From Nitrospirota bacterium (GTDB taxonomy: Bacteria; Nitrospirota; Nitrospiria; SBBL01; JAADHI01), in the NCBI GenBank assembly GCA_029261135.1, contig JAJDBX010000045.1, forward strand, positions 42,993-106,992: 64,000 bases of DNA. Reading direction: 5' to 3'. Below are positions 37,897-48,512 of the stretch, piece after piece. The notes below the pieces were generated by a model. The model was not told the DNA's origin and did not search any database. It saw only the letters and a list, made by a program, of their open reading frames with translations. The first letter of the stretch is position 1. Each line of letters begins with the position of its first letter. Position numbers and translations under genes: made by a program.

Positions 37897-38082
37897 TCAA
37901 CACAGAAAAGACAATTGATGTTGTTCAAAATAAACCAAGATGTGGACATGATACTTCTCAGTAAAACCTTTAATCTCATTGTTTTTTTGTTGCCAAAGAC
38001 GTTGAACAAGATTGCTGGTCACTCCGATATATAAAGTACCGTTCTTTCCACTGACAAGAATATAAGTACATGTTTTTTTCAT
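37897..38082 (-). pseudogene. C-terminally truncated GIY-YIG nuclease-superfamily protein
   Basis: TYILVSGKNGTLYIGVTSNLVQRLWQQKNNEIKGFTEKYHVHILVYFEQHQ then divergent end; next to IS relic. Confidence 0.75.
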
Positions 38083-38090
38083 AGCGCATC

Positions 38091-38117
38091 ACTGGATTCC
38101 CGCCTTCGCGGGAATGA
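38091..38117. repeat. REP-like palindrome
   Basis: actggattcccgccttcgcgggaatga (TTCCCGC...GCGGGAA), a form common in many bacterial intergenic regions. Confidence 0.5.
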
Positions 38118-38177
38118 CATTTTTTAAGCAACTGCGTAAAACCAGTTAATTCATTTAAAAAGGATATGTCTCTTATT

Positions 38178-38206
38178 TAAGCCCCCCTTTTTCAAAGGGG
38201 GGCTTA
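38178..38206. repeat. 13-bp perfect hairpin overlapping the luxE stop codon
   Basis: TAAGCCCCCCTTT-TTC-AAAGGGGGGCTTA. Confidence 0.8.
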
Positions 38207-39256
38207 GTGTTCCAGCAATTCATCCATCGTGATCGAACAACCCTTTTTCTCCGCGCCACTCGCACGTCCCATCAAAACAAATCCATCGTCTATTTTTCTC
38301 CCCAAATCCTCCGTCAAAATAAAGGCCACCGAATCGATATTCGCCAAATCGGTGTGCGCCAAAAGCCCAACCGATCCATCGGGAACAGACTGAAGGGTTT
38401 CGGGGAAAAGCACACGGGTTTTTACTTGCGGCGGCGCGATATACACACGCGGGCTTCTCTCGCCAACCACGCGATCGTAAAACTGTGAGCACATCTCCGA
38501 CATACCATATTCGTTGATGCAATACGGCGGAGAAATTCCCCATAACTTTCCGGCCATTTCATAAATCCAGCCTTGCGGAACTTCCCGAGATTTTCCTTTG
38601 AATCCGCCCGTATCCATTAAACGACTTCCTTCCGGCAGCGTAAATTTGATTCCTTCTTTTTCACAATTATCGATCAAATGCACAAAAGAAAAAGAGGTGC
38701 CGAGTAGCATCACCGGCTCATCAGTTGCGGCAAGCTCTTTGAGGAGTGTTTCGGATTGAAGCACGCCTTCTTGAATATAATAATCACTTCCCTCCGCACC
38801 AAAAAGCTCCCGCACCACAGACATCATATAAGAAAGTGAGGCGTGTGGATCTTCTTCAGGGGAAGGCGTTAAAATCATCATCCGCATTTGATCGCAATCG
38901 GGTAATAGATGTCGCTTGAAGTGCGCTAAAATCGCCGCCCGGGCCGTGACTAAATCCCTAAGAAAGTGTTTGCTTTTTTCCTGCTGTGTTGTCCCACTCG
39001 AATAAAAAACACGTGCCGCCTGCGCTGTGGGCATGCAAGAAATCTCTCCCCATTTAAAGGCGAGCACGGGTAAGTGAGGAATCTCTTGCCAGCGCTGAAC
39101 AGATTCCGGGACGATATTTTTTGATCGGCAAAACCGTTGATAGGGGAGATTGGTCTTATACTGATAGGCAAATAGACTCAGGGCAAGTGTATTGAATTCA
39201 GCATCTGAAGCGGTTTCGGGCGATTTCGCAATAAAGTGAACAATGTCGTGCTGCAT
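38204..39256 (-). CDS. LuxE-family acyl-protein synthetase
   Basis: VFYSSGTTQQEKSKHFL, LMDTGGFKGKSREV, INEYGMSEMCSQFYD, LAHTDLANIDSVAFILTEDLG. Confidence 0.9.
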   Translation of the reverse strand: MQHDIVHFIAKSPETASDAEFNTLALSLFAYQYKTNLPYQRFCRSKNIVPESVQRWQEIPHLPVLAFKWGEISCMPTAQAARVFYSSGTTQQEKSKHFLRDLVTARAAILAHFKRHLLPDCDQMRMMILTPSPEEDPHASLSYMMSVVRELFGAEGSDYYIQEGVLQSETLLKELAATDEPVMLLGTSFSFVHLIDNCEKEGIKFTLPEGSRLMDTGGFKGKSREVPQGWIYEMAGKLWGISPPYCINEYGMSEMCSQFYDRVVGERSPRVYIAPPQVKTRVLFPETLQSVPDGSVGLLAHTDLANIDSVAFILTEDLGRKIDDGFVLMGRASGAEKKGCSITMDELLEH

Positions 39257-39326
39257 AACAAAGGAGATACACGAGCCATTGATGGGCTGTCAATCACTTC
39301 CCTCTTTGCAAAGGAGGATTTGATCT

Positions 39327-40613
39327 CTACTTACCGGTCACCAGCAGCAAGTCGGGATCTTCGAGATGTTCGATGACGGTGTTCATAAAACGGGCCGATT
39401 CTGCACCATAGATGACACGATGATCAAAGGTAAGGGAAAGAGGAAGAATTTTTCGGATGACAATTTCCCCCTCACGGACAACAGGCTTGTCTTCAATTTT
39501 TCCAAGACCCAAAATACCGACTTCGGGATAGTTGATAATCGGCGTGCCATAAATCCCACCGATCACACCGTAGTTTGTGAGGGTAAAGGTGCCCCCTTTC
39601 AGTTCGGAGAGTGCAATTGTTCTGGAGAAGGCTTTTTCGGTCAGGCTTGAAATCTCTTCCGCAAGATCAAGAATACTCTTCTGATCCGCGTTCTTAATCA
39701 CAAAAACCATCAGACCTTCAGGCGTATCCACGGCAATGCCAATGTTGTAATACTTTTTGAGGATGACCTCTTTCTTCTCCTCATCGAGCATCGCATTCAA
39801 GAAGGGATAGGCCTTTAATCCCGCCACGACGGACTTAATAATGAAGGGCAAATAGGTCAGTTTAAAACCCTTTTCTTCCGTCAGATCTTTTTTAGCCACA
39901 CGGACTTGCTCAAGTTTGGAAATATCTGCATCATCCACAAAAGTCACCGGGGCAACGGTTTTGGAAGATTGCGTCACCCTTCGGGCAGCACTGCGACGCA
40001 CCCCGCGAAAGGGAATTCGCTCAACGGGGTCAAGTGCTGAGATATTCGCTGCACCCATTGGAGCAGACCTTTGGGCACTTGTTTGTATTTTGGGTTCTTT
40101 TACGCCCTCAAGATCTTGACGGGTAATCCGCCCGTCCGCACCGCTTCCTTCAATCTCGCTCAAGTTGATGCCCCGTTTTTTTGCAAGTTGACGGACAGAG
40201 GGAATCGCGCGAACCTTCTTTTTCTCTTTTTTGGATGGTGCTTTTAAATTCGCAGGTAGAGCAAACTCATCATCGGATTCTTTCAAAACACCGACGACCG
40301 ATCCACCATCCTTTTTCACTTCTTTTTTATTTTCTTCCGGCACGGGTTCAGGCGGAGAAGATTCAGCAGCATCCGCTTCAGTTTCGACGGTCACCAGCGT
40401 CGCACCGACTGGAATAATTTCACCGGGCGATGCGTTAATGGTCAGAATCTTTCCGGAAAAAGGGGAGGGCAAACTGACGACGGCTTTATCGGTTTCCACT
40501 TCGACCAAGGCTTGGTCTTCTTTGACGATGTCACCTTCAGAAACAAGCCATTGCACAATTTCACCTTCGGCAATACCTTCGCCAACATCTGGGAATTGAA
40601 ATGTTTTTTCCAC
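39327..40613 (-). CDS. 2-oxoacid dehydrogenase E2 (dihydrolipoamide acyltransferase)
   Basis: Lipoyl domain VEVETDKAVVSLPSP; E3-binding ASVRQLAKKRGINLSEIEGSGADGRI-like; catalytic LSLTFDHRVIYGA. Confidence 0.93.
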   Translation of the reverse strand: MEKTFQFPDVGEGIAEGEIVQWLVSEGDIVKEDQALVEVETDKAVVSLPSPFSGKILTINASPGEIIPVGATLVTVETEADAAESSPPEPVPEENKKEVKKDGGSVVGVLKESDDEFALPANLKAPSKKEKKKVRAIPSVRQLAKKRGINLSEIEGSGADGRITRQDLEGVKEPKIQTSAQRSAPMGAANISALDPVERIPFRGVRRSAARRVTQSSKTVAPVTFVDDADISKLEQVRVAKKDLTEEKGFKLTYLPFIIKSVVAGLKAYPFLNAMLDEEKKEVILKKYYNIGIAVDTPEGLMVFVIKNADQKSILDLAEEISSLTEKAFSRTIALSELKGGTFTLTNYGVIGGIYGTPIINYPEVGILGLGKIEDKPVVREGEIVIRKILPLSLTFDHRVIYGAESARFMNTVIEHLEDPDLLLVTGK

Positions 40614-40639
40614 GATACAATCCTAATGAAAAGAGCGGA

Positions 40640-41617
40640 TTAAAACTGAACCACTTCTTCAACTGCTTCAATAATTTGATCACAATCGGGAAAATAATAT
40701 TTTTCGGTTTTGGGCAGTGGCACGGGCGTATCGTAGCCCGTCACACGCAATACGGGCGCTTCCAAAGAAAGCAGGGCTTTTTCACAAATCACCGCGGCAA
40801 TTTCAGCCCCAAGACCACAAGTGCGCGCGGCTTCATGGATGATGACCGCACGTCCTGTTTTTTTAACAGATTGAATGATCGTTCCGGTGTCCATCGGAGA
40901 TAAGGTTCTTAAATCAATCACCTCTGCGCGCACCCCTTTTTCGGCCATTTTCCCGGCGGCTTCTAAGCTCGGATGAAGCATCGCTCCCCAAGTAATCAAT
41001 GAGACATCCTCCCCTTCGGCCACAACACGTGCTTCACCGAGTGGGATTAAATGCTCTCCATCGGGAACCTCTTCTTTAATTGCACGATAAATTTTGGAAG
41101 GTTCTAAAAAAATTACCGGATCAGGGTCTCGAATGGCGGATAATAGCAGTCCTTTTGCTTCAGCCGGCGTAGAAGGCACCACCACTTTTAAGCCTGGGGT
41201 GTGGATAAAAAAAGCCTCCGTACTTTCAGAGTGAAGCTCCGGCGCGTGAATACCTCCTCCGTAAGGCGTTCGGACAACGAGCGGACAGGTATAACGGCCA
41301 CGGGATCTTGATCGAATCCTTGCAGCATGTGAGATCAACTGCTCCATCGCGCCATAAAGAAAGCCCATAAATTGTATTTCAGCCACTGGTCTTAGACCGT
41401 AGGCTGCCAAGCCGATCGCTGTTCCAACGATGCCCGATTCAGAAAGAGGGGTATCGACCACACGGTCTTCTCCGAACTTTTGGATCAGGCCATCCGTAGC
41501 ACGAAATACACCGCCATCCAAACCAATATCCTCGCCAAGCAAAATCATATCAGGATCGCGATCCATCTCATGATAGAGCGCTTGATTCACGGCTTGAATG
41601 AGGCTTAACTTACTCAC
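40640..41617 (-). CDS. 2-oxoacid dehydrogenase E1 beta
   Basis: MILLGEDIGLDGGVFRATDGL, DTPLSESGIVGTAIGLA, EIQFMGFLYGAMEQLISHAARIR. Confidence 0.94.
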   Translation of the reverse strand: MSKLSLIQAVNQALYHEMDRDPDMILLGEDIGLDGGVFRATDGLIQKFGEDRVVDTPLSESGIVGTAIGLAAYGLRPVAEIQFMGFLYGAMEQLISHAARIRSRSRGRYTCPLVVRTPYGGGIHAPELHSESTEAFFIHTPGLKVVVPSTPAEAKGLLLSAIRDPDPVIFLEPSKIYRAIKEEVPDGEHLIPLGEARVVAEGEDVSLITWGAMLHPSLEAAGKMAEKGVRAEVIDLRTLSPMDTGTIIQSVKKTGRAVIIHEAARTCGLGAEIAAVICEKALLSLEAPVLRVTGYDTPVPLPKTEKYYFPDCDQIIEAVEEVVQF

Positions 41618-42717
41618 TTGCTTTCCTCTTTATTCAATTTCCCCAGCCTTTGCGTAAATTTTTTCCTTTGATCGTGTAGCTCTGGAGAGAGCGTCTCAAA
41701 AAGCATGTCGAACATGCCAAGCGGATTGAGCGGCTCAATCGCTTCAAAAGCGTCCACGGCTTCAGCGACACGTCGATCCACTTCTGCGTGAAGGGCTTCA
41801 TCCACTGATTCGGACCATTCATATTCTTTTTCAATCAGGGTTTTCAACCGTAGCACCGGATCTTTTTTCTGCCAAATAGCCACCTCTTCCTCTGTCCGGT
41901 AACGCGAAGCATCATCTGCGGTGGTGTGGTCGTTTAAGCGATAGGTCAAACACTCGATCAAGGTCGGCCCTTCACCCCGTCTGGCCTTTTCAAGCGCATT
42001 TTTCGTGACAGTATAGATGCCCAAGACATCATTCCCGTCCACTTGTATCCCCTCAAAACCATAGGCAATGGCCTTTTGTGCGATCGTCTTCGCCGCCGTT
42101 TGACGGGAGAAAGGCACAGAAATCGCCCATTGATTGTTCTGGCAAACAAAAACAACAGGGAGCTTAAAGACCCCCGCAAAATTCATTCCCTCATGGAAAT
42201 CACCCTTAGAAGTCGCGCCATCGCCAAAAGTGGTCAACACGGCGATGGGGTCTTTTTTATATTTTGCACCCCAAGCCGCACCCACAGCATGCGGAATATG
42301 TGTGCCCACGGGGATGGAAATCGGGAAATCATGCTGACCGTCCTGCATCTCACTGCCGCGCTCATCACCCGACCAGTACTGGTAAATCACCTTAATTGGC
42401 GTACCCCGGAGTACGGAAAGCCCTGTCGCGCGAAAAGCGGGAAAACACCAATCGGAAGGTTGCAGGGCCGCTGCACAGCCCACCTGTATCGCTTCTTGTC
42501 CCTGAATGGAGGCATAAGTGCCCATGCGGCCTGTGCGTTGTAAATTAAGCGCTTTTTCATCAATGGCACGAATCAGCACCATCGATTCATAAAAACTTTT
42601 GAGTGTTTTTTCAGAGATTTGATCCGTTTGAGAGAGTAGCGTTGTATCAATTTTGCCATTTTCGTCCAGGATTTGAATCGATTCAACACTGAATTCTTGT
42701 AAGGTTTTCTTCGGCAT
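41614..42717 (-). CDS. 2-oxoacid dehydrogenase E1 alpha
   Basis: TPP motif FGDGATSKGDFHEGMNFAGVFKLPVVFVCQNN; LNDHTTADDASRYR; start M19 of the ORF ending 42771. Confidence 0.94.
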   Translation of the reverse strand: MPKKTLQEFSVESIQILDENGKIDTTLLSQTDQISEKTLKSFYESMVLIRAIDEKALNLQRTGRMGTYASIQGQEAIQVGCAAALQPSDWCFPAFRATGLSVLRGTPIKVIYQYWSGDERGSEMQDGQHDFPISIPVGTHIPHAVGAAWGAKYKKDPIAVLTTFGDGATSKGDFHEGMNFAGVFKLPVVFVCQNNQWAISVPFSRQTAAKTIAQKAIAYGFEGIQVDGNDVLGIYTVTKNALEKARRGEGPTLIECLTYRLNDHTTADDASRYRTEEEVAIWQKKDPVLRLKTLIEKEYEWSESVDEALHAEVDRRVAEAVDAFEAIEPLNPLGMFDMLFETLSPELHDQRKKFTQRLGKLNKEESK

Positions 42718-42984
42718 TTTCCCCCTTTTTATCACCCACTCATCCTTTTTATTATACCATATAGAATTCAACGTTCTTTGGGATCCGCACGCTTATACCT
42801 TATTATCTATTGAATATCTTAAGGATGTTCACAATCCTGAGATTGGACATTTTTCAAGCGATATCATCTGGTATTTTATATTGAAACATACTGAATCTCT
42901 CGCACTGATGGTATTATACTGTTCAAACACAGGAAATTTTTTAAATATCTCCAAGTAGAGCTAAGGGGGGAGTGATCGTCAAGA

Positions 42985-43764
42985 TTGCGAATAAACCTGA
43001 TGATGAAAAACCGCTTTTGCGATAAAAGACCCAGTCGATTTTTGAAAATGCTGCTGATCATCGTGATCACATTCATTTCCACCTCTATGTTTTTTGAACA
43101 AAGCAAGAGTGCCGATGCGCTCCATCTTTTGAACACAAAACCTGGATCAGGAGAACGCCCTGATGGATGGACGCCTTTAACCTTTCGGAAAGTGGACCGC
43201 CATACTGAATATGAATTTCTTGAAGATAAAGGAAAAACCGTCATTCAAGCCAGAAGCGACCGCTCGGCCTCCGGCCTTGTCTATTCTCTAGATCTTGATC
43301 CCAAAACCTATGCAACTCTCTCTTGGTGTTGGAAGATCGCTCATGTGATTTCAAAAGGGAATGGGACAAAAAAATCCGGCGACGATTATGCGGCCAGAAT
43401 CTACGTCACCTTTAAATTTGATCCTAAAAAGGCCTCTTTTTGGGAAAAAACCCAATTCAAGACATACAAAACCTTCTTTGGGGAATATCCGCCCAAAGGG
43501 GCTTTAAATTATGTCTGGGCCAATCGATTAGAAAAGGGCAGTGCCGTTCCCAATCCCTTTACAGAGCGGGCACACATGATTGCCATTGAAAGCGGCTCAG
43601 AAAAAACAGGGCAATGGGTCTGTGAAAAACGTAACCTGTATGAAGATTATTTGACCTACTTTGGGGAAGAACCCACCAATATTTCGGGCATCGCGGTGAT
43701 GACCGATACCGACAACACCGGCGAAACAGCCACAGCCGCTTATTCGGATTTAGTGCTTCAATAA
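42985..43764 (+). CDS. DUF3047 family exported protein
   Basis: LSWCWKI...DDYAARIYVTF...LNYVWAN...AHMIAIESG...ISGIAVMTDTDNTGETATAAYSDL. Confidence 0.8.
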   Translation: MRINLMMKNRFCDKRPSRFLKMLLIIVITFISTSMFFEQSKSADALHLLNTKPGSGERPDGWTPLTFRKVDRHTEYEFLEDKGKTVIQARSDRSASGLVYSLDLDPKTYATLSWCWKIAHVISKGNGTKKSGDDYAARIYVTFKFDPKKASFWEKTQFKTYKTFFGEYPPKGALNYVWANRLEKGSAVPNPFTERAHMIAIESGSEKTGQWVCEKRNLYEDYLTYFGEEPTNISGIAVMTDTDNTGETATAAYSDLVLQ

Positions 43765-43773
43765 TCATCTCAC

Positions 43774-43819
43774 AATTTAAAACCCCCTTGTTTTTTAAAC
43801 ACCCCTTCTGGTAGGTTTT
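43774..43819 (+). repeat. Direct repeat, copy A
   Basis: aatttaaaacccccttgtttt (21 nt) identical to 46567-46587, followed by partly conserved ccttctg-tag-ttt. Confidence 0.7.
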
Positions 43820-44117
43820 CCAGGAAGCTGTGAATTGAAAAATAAAACTGAAAGGGGTCTCTGTGTATTTTATTTTGAAATCAAATACAGAAAAATCTGA
43901 TTTTTTTTTAAAGAAACGCCCCCCCTAGAAAAATCAAAAACTCATTCGTCTTCCTACTCTAATCTCCCCTCCCTTATTCCTTTCTGGATCCTAATCTATG
44001 TTGATTTCTTTGCTTCCAAACGACTGATCGATTGAGCCAAGCTGCTGAACAAAGACTTCACTCAGTTCAGACGGAGATTCTCATCCACCCCATTAAGGAG
44101 GAGACAATAGATATTTT

Positions 44118-46437
44118 ATGAGCTTGATTCTCATTATTTCTATCCTGATTCGATTTCTTGCATTGGGCTGGGGGATCACATTGCTGCGTCGGATGAGAGA
44201 CTGGCGAATGGGGTTTCTGGCCGTCATGCTTGGGTTTATGGCACTTCGTCAGATGCTGACCCTATGGACAGCTCACGAATCTTGGACACTTGTCATGACT
44301 GGTCATCAGACTGAGCTCCCAGGGTTGATCGTAAGTATCATGGCCTTTCTATCCATCTTTTTCCTGGAAAAAATGCTCACCGAGCGTAAGCAGGGTGAAG
44401 AATCACTCAGACAGTCAGAGGGAAAATGGCGGTCACTGATAGAATATTCTCCTGATTTTATCTTTACATTAAATCGCGAAGGGGTCATTCAATTTATAAA
44501 TCAAACAGTGACAAGCTTGGGACTGTTTGATCAAGTGATTGGCACATCCCAAGTCAATTATTTGCCGGAGAAATATCGCACTCTTGCGCTTGCGTGTTAT
44601 CAGCGGGTGCTGGATACGGGAAAGCCGGAGCAATATGAAACAGAGTACTGCGAACCCGACGGAAAGCATTATTTTTTTGAAATGCAGGTTGGCCCGATTA
44701 AGGATCGCGAAGAAGTGATCGGGCTGACTGTCAGCGCCAGAGATATCACTGAACGCAGAAAATCAGAGAGAACGCTCCGTCAATTGGCCGCTGTGGTACA
44801 GAACACGGCGGAGGGGGTTATCGTGACCGATGCCGAGCATCACATTATCACCGTCAATAATGCTTTTACGGAAATCACCGGTTATCCCGAAATAGAAACA
44901 ATCGGGAAGAACCCACGTTTCCTGCAATCGGAGAAACATGATCAAGGTTTCTACCATACCTTATGGACAACAATTAATACGACAGGTTTCTGGCAAGGCG
45001 AGCTTTGGGATAGACGTAAAAACGGAGAGATTTTTCCAACATGGTCTACGATTAGCGCCATAAAGGATATCTCCGGCAAGTTGATCAACTATGTTTCTAT
45101 ATTTTCCGATATCTCTTCAATCAAGCGCTCACAGGCACAACTGGATTTTATGGCACACCATGATCCCCTAACCCAACTACCAAACCGTTTGCTTTTTAAT
45201 GACCGGCTTGGGCATGCACTGCAACGTGCCCAGCGTGAATCACAACAACTTGCCCTCGTGTTTCTCGACCTCGACCGCTTCAAGACTATTAATGACAGCC
45301 TCGGACATCCCATTGGCGATATCGTATTACAAAAAGCTGGAGAGCGGATTACACAACTGGTTCGCGATGAAGACACCGTTTCACGCATGGGTGGGGACGA
45401 GTTCATTATTCTGATCGAAGAGGTAAACGACACACAAGACGTTGCACACCTGACAAAAAAAATCATCGAGGCATTCAACACCCCCTTCTTTGTAAAAGAA
45501 CAAGAATTACATCTCACGGTGAGCGCGGGCATTAGTCTTTATCCGCAAGACGGCATAGATGGTGCGACCTTGGTTAAAAATGCAGATGCAGCCATGTACC
45601 GCGCAAAGGAGGAAGGACGAAATGATTATCAGTTCTATACTTCAGCGCTCACAACAGCAGTCTTCGAACGTTTAAACCTGGAAAATGACTTACGGCATGT
45701 GCTGGAAAGACAGGAACTCATTCTCTACTATCAGCCGCAATATTTATTAAAAACAGGACAGGTCATCGGAGCTGAAGCCCTGGTCCGTTGGCTACATCCA
45801 AACATGGGCCTTGTCATGCCGCCAAAATTCATTCCATTGGCGGAAGAATCCGGTTTAATCGAATCCATTGGGGAATGGGTGCTGCATACCGCCTGCGCGC
45901 AAATGCAATGCTGGCGCGATAGAGGATTAAGCCTCAAGCATATGGCAGTCAATGTCTCCGGTATCCAGTTTAACCGTGGAGACATTGTAGAGACGGTGAG
46001 CACAGTTCTTGAAAAAACAGGGCTTGATCCTCATCTTCTGGAACTGGAAATTACTGAAGGCATTATTATGGAGAAGACGGATCGGATCGTCGAGATCTTG
46101 GATAAACTGAAACAATATGGCGTACGAATATCGATTGATGATTTTGGAACAGGGTACTCTTCGATGAGCCTTCTCAAGAGAATGCCTGTGGATAAACTCA
46201 AAATTGACCGATCTTTTGTCCGGGATATTCCACAAGATCCCAATGACAAGGCCATTACACGCGCCGTCATTGCCCTTGGCCACAGCCTACAACTGGATGT
46301 CAATGCAGAAGGCATTGAAACAGAAGTGCAGCAGGCTTTTTCTCAAATCACTGGACTGCGATGAGGGACAAGGCTATCTATACAGCCCGCCACTGCCTCC
46401 CGAAGATTTTATGAAACGATTTCAGCCTAATAGATGA
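44118..46437 (+). pseudogene. PAS-PAS-GGDEF-EAL protein frameshifted near the C-terminus (ORF stops at 46364)
   Basis: RDEDTVSRMGGDEF, AEALVRWLHP; after the T5 run at 46337-46341 the +1 frame continues FLKSLDCDEGQGYLYSPPLPPEDFMKRFQPNR*. Confidence 0.8.
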
Positions 46438-46566
46438 GATAAAGCGATTCAAGGCTTAAATTACAGAGAATAGCCCGTTAATTTCAAAATTATCAACGCA
46501 GAATCGAGAGATTTTTCCCAGAAAAATAGTTCATGACTTGATCAGAGTTTCCGAATATAAGCCCGT

Positions 46567-46612
46567 AATTTAAAACCCCCTTGTTTTGGCAACAAGCCTT
46601 CTGATAGTTTCT
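46567..46612 (+). repeat. Direct repeat, copy B
   Basis: Same 21-nt block as at 43774. Confidence 0.7.
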
Positions 46613-46674
46613 CTCGAAAGGAAATCGATCCCCTGTTAATGAAGAGAGATGTAAGGGTATCGGGACACTCAAAC

Positions 46675-47415
46675 ATGAAAAACGTCACCATTTGCAAAAA
46701 CAGTGAAGCACTCGGAAAATCGGCCGCAAGTTATTTTGCCCAACTTGCCGAGGAATCTGTCACGAGGAAGGGCCGGTTTTCTGTCGTATTGGCGGGGGGA
46801 AATACCCCACGCTCCCTTTACGAAGCGCTCGGGAAAGCCCCCATTCGAAGCGAGGTGCCCTGGGGCGGCGTGCTGATTTTTTGGGGAGATGAACGACTTG
46901 TTCCACCCGATCATCCCGACTCTAATTTTCGCATGGCCAATGAAATTTTTCTTTCAAAGGTACCGATTCCTGATGAAAACATCTTTGCCATGCCGATGAA
47001 AGAAAAAGACCCCAAGCTTGCGGCCGAACGATATGAAGACGCCATTTGGGATTGCTTGGATCCCGATGAATATGAAATCCCTCAGTTTGATCTCATCTTG
47101 CTTGGCATCGGCGCAGACGGACATACGGCCTCCCTTTTTCCCGATTCAAGCGCAGTGGATGAAAAAGAGGCCTGGGTTGTTTCAACCTATGTGAAACAAT
47201 TGGATAAAATTCGATTGACACTCACCCTGCCCATTCTGAACCAAGCGAAAAATATTGTCTTTCTGGCCTCAGGAAAAGAGAAAGCCCCGATCATCAAAAC
47301 CCTCCTCTCCTCTGAGCCTGAAAACACCCCTTGTCCAGCCGCTTTGATCAAACCCCTGTCGGGCAATCGCACTTTTTTCATTGATGAAAATGCGGCATCA
47401 GAACTCGGAAAATAG
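46675..47415 (+). CDS. pgl: 6-phosphogluconolactonase
   Basis: VVLAGGNTPRSLYEAL, IFWGDERLVPPDHPDSNFRM, GIGADGHTASLFP; start M13 of the ORF at 46639. Confidence 0.92.
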   Translation: MKNVTICKNSEALGKSAASYFAQLAEESVTRKGRFSVVLAGGNTPRSLYEALGKAPIRSEVPWGGVLIFWGDERLVPPDHPDSNFRMANEIFLSKVPIPDENIFAMPMKEKDPKLAAERYEDAIWDCLDPDEYEIPQFDLILLGIGADGHTASLFPDSSAVDEKEAWVVSTYVKQLDKIRLTLTLPILNQAKNIVFLASGKEKAPIIKTLLSSEPENTPCPAALIKPLSGNRTFFIDENAASELGK

Positions 47416-47424
47416 CGGTTAATC

Positions 47425-48412
47425 ATGATTCTTGCAGGCGATATCGGTGGCACAAAAACGCATCTGGCGATTTTCCCTCTCAGCAGAAAGATAAACACGC
47501 CGCTTCACATACAAAGCTATGCGAGCCGGGATTTTCCAGATTTCTTCACTGTCCTTGACACATTCTTAAAAAATCGCAGCGAAAGCATAGAACGCGCCTG
47601 TTGGGGCGTGGCTGGCCCTGTCTTCAACAAAAAATGCACCACAATCAACCTCTCCTGGATGATCGATGCAGAAGAAGTCTCGAAGCGATATCGCATTTCT
47701 AAGGTCAACTTACTCAACGATCTCGAAGCCACGGCTTACGGCACACTCGACTCAACAAAAGAAGCAACCGTCTCACTCAATGAAGGCAAGGCATCTGCCA
47801 TAGGCAATCGTGCCGTCATTGCCCCCGGAACAGGCCTCGGCGAAGCGACCCTTTATTGGGATGGAACCGCGCTTCGGCCTTCGGCCTTCGGCCTCAGAAG
47901 GAGGGCACAGCGACTTTGGGCCAAGAAATACGACCGAGATCGCACTCTTGTCCTATCTGCTTAAAAAACATAAACACCTCAGTTACGAGCGAGTGCTTTC
48001 AGGCTCAGGCTTGTTTTTGATTTATCAATTTATGAAAGAGCACAAACAGTGGGATGAAGCGCCCGGGCTGACTGTAGGACTCGAAAAAGAAGATCCGGCG
48101 GCAATGATTTCAGAACTCACCTTAAAGAAAAGATCAGAATTGTGCGTTCAGACTCTTGATTTGTTTGTTTCGATATTGGGAGCAGAGGCCGGGAATTTGG
48201 CGCTCAAAACACTTGCGACAGGCGGGATTTATTTAGGAGGCGTGATCGTTCCCAAAATTCTAAATAAACTTAAAGACGGGACCTTCATGAAGGCTTTTCT
48301 AAATAAAGGCCGATACGTGACCTTACTTAAAAAAATTCCGGTTTATGTCATCCTCGATTCACAAACAGCGCTATACGGGGCAGCACACTATGCCGGGGCA
48401 AGCCCCCTTTGA
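47425..48412 (+). pseudogene. glk: Glucokinase interrupted by a 7-bp tandem-repeat frameshift
   Basis: MILAGDIGGTKTHLAIF...APGTGLGEATLYWDG; C-terminal half in another frame: SASEGGHSDFGPRNTTEIALLSYLL...GGIYLGGVIVPKIL; cttcggc x3 at 47872-47892. Confidence 0.88.
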
Positions 48413-48512
48413 CTTCTTTTCAGAGGTATGTCATAAAACAATGTTTGAAAGATAAGGACGAATTGAAGCCGTTTAATTTTAATGAAAGAGAGAGATAAAG
48501 GAGTCAGTCAGC

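Noticed and set aside
38178-38206. Canonical rho-independent terminator for luxE
   Set aside because: The stem is strong but the minus-strand transcript has no U-tract after it; listed as a hairpin only.
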